A stretch of DNA of 64,000 nt from Anarhynchus alexandrinus (taxonomy: Eukaryota > Chordata > Aves > Charadriiformes > Charadriidae), in assembly GCA_008711295.1 (NCBI GenBank), contig VUYV01000227.1, positions 285,567 through 349,566 of the forward strand, written 5' to 3'. Shown in pieces: positions 52,638 through 61,740 of the stretch; position 1 is the first letter of the stretch, and each line of letters begins with the position of its first letter. The translations under genes and the position numbers were made by a program. The notes beneath the pieces were generated by a model. The model was not told where the DNA came from and searched no databases. It saw only the letters and a list, made by a program, of their open reading frames with translations.

Positions 52638-52916
52638 CTACCTATGTCAGTGGATACCTGAAAAAACAATTAATGCAATGTCACTGTGGAACTAAAGAAG
52701 TAAATTGACGTTCAAAGCTGGGGAATTTTCGGTGAAAATGAGATTTTAGGAACTACTAAATAAATAAGCCATTGTTATGTAAAAATTAAGCTTACTCATA
52801 TGAAGCTTGACAAAGCCCTGTCAGTAAGTATCTAATTCTATGAGAATATGATGATCGTAGAAAGGTGGTGATAAATAATAGCCTGTTTTCTTTTCCACCG
52901 CAATGCCGTTACTCAC

Positions 52917-53340
52917 CCATATTTATAACATGCCATTTACTGAAGTGTGCATGTTTATAGGCTCTCTGGAGAAGTCTGATAAGGGCAGTGATTGGTGGCG
53001 GGCTACGCTCCAAACGGCTGGTGCTCAAAGTTCCTTTCCCCACCGATGCCGGCTTTTCAGCAAAGCCGGAGCAGAGCGCTCTGCATCCTTCAGCAGTTGG
53101 TTTGCTGCGCTCTCCTTCAGCGCCGCGGCAGCGGGCGCGAAAAGAATGCGAAGTCACGCTCTTGTGCGCTGCCCTTCGGCTTCATTATTTACTTTACACT
53201 CTTCTACCTGAATGCGTCAGAAAAGGCTCTTTTTGAGACTTTTCCCGCCCTGCCTGCTTTTAGCCGGAGCCTGCTGCGTGGCAGTGTTACTCTAATTTAA
53301 GCTGGCGGGAGGGCATAGGCGGTGGTTTCACCAGGTGCTG
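52917..53340 (-). promoter_or_regulatory. CpG-rich patch; candidate upstream TENM4 promoter and 5' exon
   Basis: By eye about 24 CpGs fall between 52985 and 53335, near the number expected from base composition, whereas the surroundings are CpG-depleted. Promoter-like motifs include ATTGG (52991-52995, a CCAAT box on the minus strand), a TTTCCCGCC E2F/GC-box-like site (53241-53249) and GGCGCGAAAA (53134-53143, E2F-like). On the minus strand the patch is followed by a strong donor, TGG|GTGAGTAA, with GT at 52916-52915. This fits a non-coding first exon on the same strand as TENM4, about 34 kb upstream of its start exon. It could instead be an enhancer or a lncRNA promoter. No transcript evidence is available. 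Confidence 0.45.
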
Positions 53341-53879
53341 GGCTGGAGGGGTGTCCTCATTGCCACGTTCTGAAAAGCTCCATTATTTTTTCCCCTTTTT
53401 CCGATGCCCATCCCCCCTGCCTTTGGCAAAGCGGTTCTTTAATTGCAGCCCGGGCTTAACTCAAATTCTTCCTGAGAGCATTTTTAGCCAGTTCCAGAGC
53501 TGCTTTTCAGTTACGAGGGCTGAATGGTAGCTTCAACGGCATATGTATATCCAGCTTAGCAAAACGGGTGCATAAAGGAGGTAAGAAAGGGCTTTGTTGT
53601 GCTTTCAAAGCTTCGCTATAAAACTTCAGCTTCTGCCAGTGCCACAGGAATTTTTCCAGAGCAAGAAATAGCCTAAATAGCTGTTCTACTGATGGCTAAT
53701 ACAGAGAACAAGAAATAATTATCAGGAATTAAATCATCATAGCTTCAGCATGAGGATATTGTGGAGGGTCTACTGAAAGCGAACAGCAGAAAACCAGCCC
53801 GAAACTTGTTTCAGAGCTGCCAAAGTTTGGAAAGCTGGACCGAGAGCTGAAACAAAAGCCACGCTGGTATTACGCTCTG

Positions 53880-54180
53880 CCGATAATGTCCTTCCATCAG
53901 TTGTGTGGCCCTGAAACAACCTCATCAGACGGTCGTTTGTCAAAAACAAATTTAGAGCAATCTACCATATGTAATTTACAGCCGTGGCTTGACAACATAC
54001 TGCAGTTATCCCCAGCAGACACAACTGTTTACATTTTATACACATAATTGGGTCTGGTTCAGTAACATTTTTCATTGGTGTGTCTGCCAAAATTATTAAG
54101 CTATTAGTACACGCTGAATCGGTGCCAAGCAAAATATTTGCCGATAAAAATGGCCTTATCTGTATAAATGCCAAAAAGGT
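53880..54180. other. Candidate conserved non-coding element
   Basis: About 300 bp of repeat-free sequence with a dense set of AT-rich and TAAT/TTAA-type cores (AAAATTATTAAGCTATTAG, CACATAATTGGG) and moderate CpG, close to the CpG-rich patch. The look is that of a vertebrate developmental enhancer, but conservation cannot be seen from one sequence. Confidence 0.3.
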
Positions 54181-54191
54181 TTGTGTTTTTT

Positions 54192-54207
54192 GGTGTGTGT
54201 GTGTGTA
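54192..54207. repeat. (GT)n dinucleotide repeat
   Basis: About seven GT units in GGTGTGTGTGTGTGTA. Confidence 0.8.
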
Positions 54208-54581
54208 TTTTTAAGACTCTACTCCATATAGATATATGTATATGTAAATGTTTAACAAAGCTATGACTTGACATTGATGTAGCATATTAGATCAAGATAG
54301 CCCAGCGTTTGGATGTGGCCCATGGGATCATGTCTCGTCTGCTGCATTTTCTGCTGTCACTGCAGAGGAGACATACAGTGTCCAGTAGTAAAGCCCATGG
54401 AGGACTCTTCTTCCTAAACTGCTTCCTAACAAGGTGTGGAGGACTAGCCATCATATCCACACTGGACTTGTGGGGTCCTCAAACTGGCATTCAGCCCGCA
54501 GCATATAACACTAAGCCCACCCTTTAAACAGAAACATGCAACACTACGCAATTCAGATCATCACATCCACTCCGGCATCCA

Positions 54582-54800
54582 TCATAGAATCACAGAATGG
54601 TTTGGGTTGGAAGGGACCTTGAAGATCATCTAGTTCTAATGCCCCTGCCCTGGGCAGGGACACCTCCCACCAGACCAGGTTGCTCAAAGCCCCATCCAAC
54701 CTGGCCTTGAACATCTCCAGGGATGGGGCAGCCACAGCTTCTCTGGGCAATCTGTTCCAGTGCCTCACCACCCTCACCATCCTTCTGTCTAACTCCCCAA
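54582..54800 (-). mobile_element. CR1 LINE 3' fragment
   Basis: The antisense tail (ATAGAATCACAGAATGG) is followed by ACCAGACCAGGTTGCTCAAA and GCCTCACCACCCTCACCATC. It closely resembles the 1207-1603 copy but is cut off sooner, near CTGTCTAACTCC. Confidence 0.88.
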
Positions 54801-56290
54801 AACGGGTATTTAAATTCACATCCAGTCTTCACTGCCTACAAGGAATTACAGAAACTCAGCTAGTTGCATATTTTATTTTATTTTTTAACACGCAGTTTTG
54901 GAAATCTTAATGTGTGTTGGTTTTGTGACTGGTCACAGGAATCAACAGAAAAAGAGCAATTTTGTTGCTGGGAGTTCGACTTTTTTTCAGTACTATCTGC
55001 AGCTTCAACACCGATTCAGGAAAATGCTTTCTCAAAACCACTTACCCACACTGCATCTCAGCTTCCCAACTGAAGAGGAGGTGTTCTATATTATTTAAAA
55101 ATGCCTCTTTTTAAATCTTGTGGAGAGGAAAATAGTTTGTAAATGGCAACTCTTCAGGAAAATTTTCTCCCACCTCCTCAGGAAATAGGCAGTTTACTGT
55201 AATATTTTCAGCTCTTCTTATTCAGACCATCAAAATGTGTCCCTCAAACTCCCCAACTCCTCAAGCTCTCTCCTTCCCTGTAGCCCTTCCATGGGAAGCA
55301 AAGAATGACCTGGACTCCCACAAACTTAAATTGTGGCTTAAATTTATAGGGAACGGGGCTGATTATTAGTATTAAGCCTCCCATGAGGTTAAAGAGCAAT
55401 ACTGAGATAAAGAACAAAGGCACAAGCTTTACTCTTCAATGGTAGTTGGACATTAAAGACGGACACTTGTATTTATTTTGGTTAGAAGATACGTAATCAA
55501 CATAAGAAAGGTAGACTACAGAGCCCACAGATCTGTGTGACACAATGATAACATCAGACCTCAGTTCAAGTAATGAAAAGGGTGCAAATTTTCCGCCCGC
55601 ATAAAAATGTCTGCAGTATAGCTATCTGTGTGTGAGTACATGGGTTTTACAGGTGCAATTCATCTTATCCTAACGTACACATATAAAATATGTCATCTAA
55701 AGAGCTCTGCAAAAGTCTCATTCCCCTCATTGACTGTAGATGAAGTCCAGGGTGACGAGCCAAAATGCGGATATCCGCACTGCAGAGGGCTAAAAAATAA
55801 GGCAAGGCAAACTCTACCTCTGTGAATCGCTAAGTGTTTGTTGAAGTCTGTTGAATTCCTCTGGTCCGAAAAGTTTGATGGGTCTTGTAAGCATTCAACA
55901 AGCCCATGGGAGTTATTCAGTCAGGGAAGATCAACACGACAGTATTTTATTATTTGATTAAAGTGAAAAAACATATTCAGTTTAACACCTCCAGATCACG
56001 TGTTTCCCTGGGATGAACATACAAATGTCAAGATTTCAAAACCAAGTTTAATTCCTCTGTGATTTTAAAGAGCACAGAGAGAAATGCACAGGTTTTCACA
56101 TCATCGCATTCTAGCATTTTTACCGCTTTTTGTTTGTTTTTAGTCTCCTTTTTAAGATAATCTACACTGAGTTGCGCCAATTCTCCACTCTTTGCATCAC
56201 ATCCCCTTAAAGTCATCGGCATGAAGGGACAACAAGTCAGCTTTGATCTCATCTCCGCTATATTTGAAATAGGGCCTTTATCTTAATGTT

Positions 56291-56556
56291 CTCAAGTTGT
56301 GTGTCCTACTATGATTAATACACCCGTTAGCCATCGCTTACTTACAAGAAGCCTTGGGGTTAATTTTAAATGATTTTTCCTCATGGTAACCAAGAGACGG
56401 CATTCCTGCAGTGCTGCCTGTGTGGCTGCACAGTGTAAGGAGGTGTAAGGCGATGTTCACACTTGCATTGCACGTTGATTGATTGGTTGATTGAAAAAAC
56501 TGTAAGTAAGCGATGGCTAACGGGTGTATTAATTGTAGTAGGACACACAACTCGAG
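56291..56556. repeat. Inverted repeat with 56 bp arms and 154 bp spacer
   Basis: The left arm (56291-56346) and the reverse complement of the right arm (56501-56556) agree at 53 of 56 positions by eye. Both contain AATACACCCGTTAGCCATCG and GTTGTGTGTCCTACTA. The spacer (56347-56500) is unique sequence ending in GATTGATTGGTTGATTG. No target-site duplication or known transposon end is seen outside the arms. It could be a foldback element or an inverted duplication by template switching. Confidence 0.9.
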
Positions 56557-57003
56557 ATAGTTTGGCCTGGATTTTCCTCCCTTAATCGATGCAGACCGAA
56601 TGGAAGCTCCTGAGGGTGGTTTCCTCATTAAGACCCGTGTCTCTCCTCTGGAGGTGTCTATATGTGGAGCAAGCTCAAGGGATGCAGGAAATGGGATTCA
56701 TCTCATGAGACAGCTGCCCCTTGCTAGTCTTCTAGACTTTCCTTACGTGTGGGAACTAGACAGAAGGTTACACTCTTGTACCCAATTTAGCCTGTTTTAT
56801 GTGTTCGCTGAAGGTGAGAGGAACTGGCCATTTAAAATGCCTTTTTCTTTCTGAAGTTTATAAGAGACACTCAGGGTTTTTTAGGTGAGATGAATACTGC
56901 CTCAAATAGGATTAAGCGGGGTGATTCCAGGCTGTAACTCTTTTATTCATTTTTTTACTGCATTGTGAAAATGGAAATTCATTGTTTCTTCTAATCAGAA
57001 AAG

Positions 57004-57055
57004 GGTTATTAAAATCCTATGAAAAAAATGGTTATAAAAATTCTATGAAAAAAGG
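57004..57055. repeat. 26 bp unit tandemly duplicated
   Basis: GGTTATTAAAATCCTATGAA plus an A run at 57004-57029 is followed by GGTTATAAAAATTCTATGAA plus an A run at 57030-57055. Two imperfect copies. Confidence 0.8.
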
Positions 57056-58274
57056 AAACACAGAACAGTTTTGCTGGAAGGGACTGCTCTGATGTTGCTT
57101 TGCTATGCATTACATCCCTACTCCCGGATACATCCCTCACCTCTTGCTCAGTTCCCAAGGGCTACGCAGCTGCTGAGAGAAAGAAGACACCACCCGCCAT
57201 GCAAGGGACGACAATCCCTTATCACTTCCACCTTTCCACCCTGACAACTGCTGACCATGAAGGAAGGAACACTCAGAAAGGAACTGCCTTTATCTTTTTT
57301 TTTTTATTTTTTTTTTTTTAACATCAGCAAAGAATAAAGCCCTCCACCTGCTATTGTGCAGCTGAGTTTCTAATCTCTGGTGCCAGCTGGGAGCCAACCC
57401 TCAAGCAAGAGAAAGCGGGGTCAGGCATGCATGGGGGAGGACGGCCGTGCTGATGTGATGCAACACACGCACGTCTCTACAGCACCAGCAGAGACGCCCC
57501 CAGTTGTTAATTGATGGGCAAAATTCAACAGTTCGCCAACAGGCAGCATCTCTGGACTGCATTCAGCATGCTGGTATAGAAACCGAAGTCAAAATTATTG
57601 CACTTGATTTTTTTCTATGGAAATACATGGCCAGGGATTTTTATCTTTTATTTTTTATGATAAGTCATAAGGAGGTGGCAACTAATCCCGAGGGATAACT
57701 CCACGTGTCAGTGTTGGCTCCAGCTATTGGTGAGACTGATAAAGGAAACAGAATATGATCCTGCCCGGCAGGCTCTGGAGCCAGTGATAATCTGATAATG
57801 AGTGCTACTTATTAGGTGCTTTTCCATGTGTTTCCTTTGATTTAGATTTCAGGCCCTAAATACCAATTTGTTCACATTATCAGCAAAACAGTTTGCAAGG
57901 CCTTTCAGAGACCAAGCAAACAAATGCTTCCAGACCCCTCTGCAATTCTTATTTTTCTGGCCGGAGCTCATTTGTCTGCAGCACATTCAGGTGACAAGCC
58001 TAAGAAAAGTCACCTTCAGCTTACTCGCAAAGCCAGGCGTTAAATGGACTCAGAAGATGCTCCACATCCACCATGTTTGGTGATTACTGGGGGCCTCTGC
58101 TCTCCTGACAATTAAGCCTGAAATATTGTGACAGTCGCCACTGGGGACTGAGCGAGGGATGGCAGGAGCTGAACATCTGAGTATCAAAAGTGAAGGTAAA
58201 GACCCAGCACTGTGGGGCCATCAGTGGTTAGATCGTTTTACTGTCGAAAGCGGTGAGAGAGGTGCTTAACTTCA

Positions 58275-58345
58275 GACATCAGCTGGAAAACGACCTCAGT
58301 TTTCTTATCTGTAAAATAGGTCTAATTCTAATTGCCTTCCTCCAG
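58275..58345 (+). mobile_element. Short MIR-like fragment
   Basis: GACCTCAGTTTTCTTATCTG followed by TAAAATAGGTCTAATTCTAA matches the MIR block CCTCAGTTTCCTCATCTGTAAAATGG. Flanks are not recognisable. Confidence 0.55.
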
Positions 58346-58993
58346 GGGAGCACAATGCATTTGGTTTACTAATGGTCTTGGGTGCTTCAGGCTCCTTAGG
58401 AAATATGAAATAATCAAGCAGTGATGGAAGGGCTGTGAGCACAGGTGCGCCCTGCAATATACAATATGCATCTAATCCGTATCGGATGCTACTGCCAGTT
58501 TAAAGAGGAAAAGCAAGTCCTGAGCAGATATTTTTCCTGAATTAGGAAAGACTATGAGGGTGTAGTAAAGTTTGAAAGAATTTTGAATGAGGCATCGAAC
58601 CAAACTTTATTTGGTTTGGTTATTAAACTCCCAAGGAATCTTTCATGAGAATGAAAGTGTTGAGGCTAACCCTTGACTTAATTATACATTTGTTCATTAT
58701 TTATGTAATATTCTGACCTACCTAAAGCTTTCATTTGCATGTGGTTCTTCACTTAAAAGGGTGATTTTCAGCATGTGTTGTACAGCACTCCCAACACAGG
58801 TCCATTTTAATAATGGGTGCAACCACGCGTGTTGAGATAGTAGGATGGCCTCAGAAGATCACCTAGCACATCTATTCGTAAAGCACTCTCAGGCTTGTTA
58901 AATGGTAATGGATGAGGGCAGATGTTTCAGATTCTGGGATGTGACCCATGAAGCCAACTCTACCTCAGAAAAATAAAACTATCCAGAGATGGG

Positions 58994-59321
58994 TGTACTG
59001 GTTGTGGTTGGGAAAGAGCTACATTCCTCCATAGGAGCTGGTATGGTGCTATGCTTCTCTCCCCAAGTAACCGATATACGTGATGAAGCCTTGATTTCCC
59101 GAAGATGGCTGAACACCTGCCTGCTAATGGGAAGTAGTGAATGAATTTCTTATTTCACTTTGCTTGCATGTGTTGCTTTTGCTTTGCCTGTTAAGCTGTC
59201 TTTATCTCAACTCATGAGTTTCTGCAGTTTGACCCTTCCAGTTCTCTCCTCCATCCCACTGGAGGGGAGTGAGCGAGCAGTTGTGTAAGGGTTAGCTGCC
59301 TACTGGGGTTAAACCATCACA
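58994..59321 (+). mobile_element. Second, shorter LTR of the same endogenous-retrovirus family
   Basis: The element begins TGTACTGGTTGTGGTTGGG and ends TTAAACCATCACA. It shares with the LTR at 17706-18292 (reverse-complemented) the early GGAGCTGGTATGGTGCTATG block, a GGGAAGTAGTGAATGAATT block, CTGTCTTTATCTCAACTCA and a GGAGTGAGCGAGCAG block. It is about 328 bp against 587 bp, so U3 sequence is missing between the early block and the mid block. It lies in the opposite orientation to the first copy and to TENM4. No internal retroviral sequence is attached. Confidence 0.75.
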
Positions 59322-59598
59322 TTGTGTTAACCTCGAATATGCCATGGTTCAAAATAACAATAATTTTAGTCTTGAAATCCCATAAGGATGCAGAAATTTG
59401 TCTTATGGTCAGCCATATGGTCACTGGGAAAATGAAGGGATTTTAGCTCTTTCCTCTACTTAGCATAACCCAGGACACTCGTCATCTATCTATAAATCAT
59501 TATTGCTTACTAACGTATGCCTTCCTTTTGGTTTTTATTATACGTACACGCACACACATATCCGCTGAGAGGAAGGGAAAATTTCAAAGTTCAGAGTA

Positions 59599-59855
59599 CC
59601 ATAGAGTAATTTAGGTTGGAGGGAACCTTTAGACGCCATCTAGTACAACCTCATGCTCACAGCAGGGCCATGTTTGATGTTGGATCTAATTAGGGAATTG
59701 GATCAAGTGGCTCAGGGCCTCTCCAAAACCACTTTAAAATATCTCCAAGGATGGATTTTCCTCACGTGCCAGTGTTTGACTAAACTCACTGTGAAAATTA
59801 TTTTCCTAATCTCTAAACAAAATTTCCCAGTTGCAACATGGACCAGAACGAACCT
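59599..59855 (-). mobile_element. Old, diverged CR1 LINE 3' fragment
   Basis: The antisense sequence begins CCATAGAGTAATTTAGGTTG, followed by GGAGGGAACCTTTAGACG, CAGCAGGGCCATGTTTGATG and CCAAGGATGGATTTTCCTCA. It matches the CR1 3' end with many substitutions, so it is an older copy, perhaps of the type seen at 9600. Confidence 0.75.
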
Positions 59856-61361
59856 CGGGAGGCTTTAATTTATTTCCTTAAAAGGCTTCCTCTATGACAC
59901 TATGAGAGTCACAGATCTCCCCCAGACCACATTCCCCACTTGCAAAATAGAAATAATGTTCCTTAACAGAACCACTTTTCTGTCCATTTCCTCTATATAG
60001 AACAAAAGTATTTGAGGATGGGAAGTCCAGCATTTGGTGCAAAGGGTCTCTGATATAACTCACACTACCAGATAATTCTATACTAATAATCTTAAGTGAT
60101 GATAGTGATGAGAAATATATGGGAGAAACATCTTTAGGTGCTCCTGTTTCCAAGAAATTTGACTATTGGAAACCTCCAGAAATTTAAAAGTACATTCAAA
60201 TCTACAAGGACAATGCTCAGTTTGAGTTTTGAGAGAGGGTTTTGGGTACATTTTTAGTAAAACGTATTTTCCATATCAGATAAAAACCCCTCAGAAATCA
60301 CTCATGTCTCCACGCTGATATAACTTCAAAATGCCACACACGAAGCACTCCAGCATCATTAACTGGTGTGCAATGTTGATTTTCACACTGTAAGTTTGAT
60401 TGAAAACAGGAGTTTATCAGTGAAATGCTGAAATAGCCTTGAATATGGGGAAGTGAATGAGTATAATTGCTGATGGGTTCTTTTTATTATCAAGGAGTCT
60501 TGATTATAGCTTCATAGACTTAAATTATGGCAAATCTAGGACAAGATCAATTTAGTATCTAAGCAAATATTTATATGAAGCTGGAGATTGGCATATATTG
60601 ATCCGCTTATAAGAAGTATAATTCTGTCTGCAAAATGTGTTGGCATTGAGCGGTACTCTTTCCACTATGCGCTTCCTCAACAGCAAGGAGCCGCAAGTCA
60701 TGGAGAAAAAAGAAAACACAATTTGAGAAGTTCTCACTTCAGTCAAACAGAGCTGCGAACTCAAGCCAGTGGTTTAGGACCACCCTTTAGATGGAAGCTG
60801 ATTAATGCCAGGGTATGTATTGTAGATAAATTGATAACCAGCTCATGTAGTAAGTCAGAAGTCCTGCTTGAAGGAAAAGAAAGCATTCAGAGTATCTATC
60901 AGAGCCTAATTTGTCAAGCTGGCAATTGTCCATGGGTAACATCACCCAGGGCACAGCATCAGCTGCAACATCCCGAGTCTCCCAGCATTCATGAGAGGTC
61001 GCCTTGATATAAAGTAGAAGAGCGTTTCTAACTTGTGGGACGAAGAAGGATCCTTGTGAAATGATGACCCTCCCCAACAAAGGCTGCTTTTGTTGGAGGA
61101 AAAGGCGGGTGTGGGGGCAGGGAAGAGAAGAGGCCGGATTACCTTTTGTTGCATTTGACAGTTGAAAAGGCCCTGGTGAATAATTACCCTTAAAACTAAC
61201 AAACAAGGAGAAAGAAAAAAAAATGAGAAAAAGAGAAGAAAAAAAAACCCCTTGACCCCTCCCTGTACACAATAGCTTCCTTTGAAATAAAAACAAAATA
61301 AAAATAACTTGTAGGGAAAAAAAACAACTTAATTTGACTTTCCTTTCTGCTTTTGGCAAGT

Positions 61362-61390
61362 GTACACACACACATACACACACATATACA
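61362..61390. repeat. (CA)n dinucleotide repeat, interrupted
   Basis: GTACACACACACATACACAC followed by ACATATACA. A short, interrupted CA microsatellite. A-rich sequence at 61200-61260 lies close by. Confidence 0.85.
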
Positions 61391-61429
61391 ATTGGAAGGC
61401 TCTCACTGTCACATTCATCTTAAACTTTT

Positions 61430-61740
61430 CTAGGCTCGGTCCATTCGGCAGCAAATTTTATGCAAAACATGATAAAAAAATCAAGGGAAACTACAGCAGC
61501 AAAAAGCGCACCCTTGGTTGAAGGCTCCATTGTTTTAGTCACAAAAGAATGATTCCTGGTGAGCAGCAGTTGTCATCTGTTTTGCATACTCTTTATTTTG
61601 CTCTTAATTGGCATTATGTGGAAACTTATCTAGAAGGCCATGGGAACCAAAAGGCATCCTTTGCCCCTCCTTCTTTGAACGAGCAGAACCCAATTAAAGC
61701 GCAATTATCTCTCTTTTGCTATTAGCATCCTCATCTAACA
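61430..61740. other. Candidate conserved non-coding element
   Basis: Repeat-free sequence carries a SOX-like CCATTGTT (61528-61535), an octamer-like TTTGCAT (61581-61587), a homeodomain-like CTTAATTGG (61603-61611) and AATTAAAGCGCAATTA near 61692. Such motif clusters are common in neural enhancers. This is inference only. Confidence 0.3.

Noticed and set aside
52909..53157. Minus-strand open frame over the CpG-rich patch as a coding exon
   Set aside because: It starts at GTG, and spliced to 18942 at the visible donor it hits a stop before the TENM4 ATG. If transcribed, the exon is non-coding.
60802..61383. 193-codon minus-strand open frame
   Set aside because: It starts at GTG inside a CA microsatellite and reads through an A-rich tract, giving a low-complexity Phe-rich segment. 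No usable ATG near its start.
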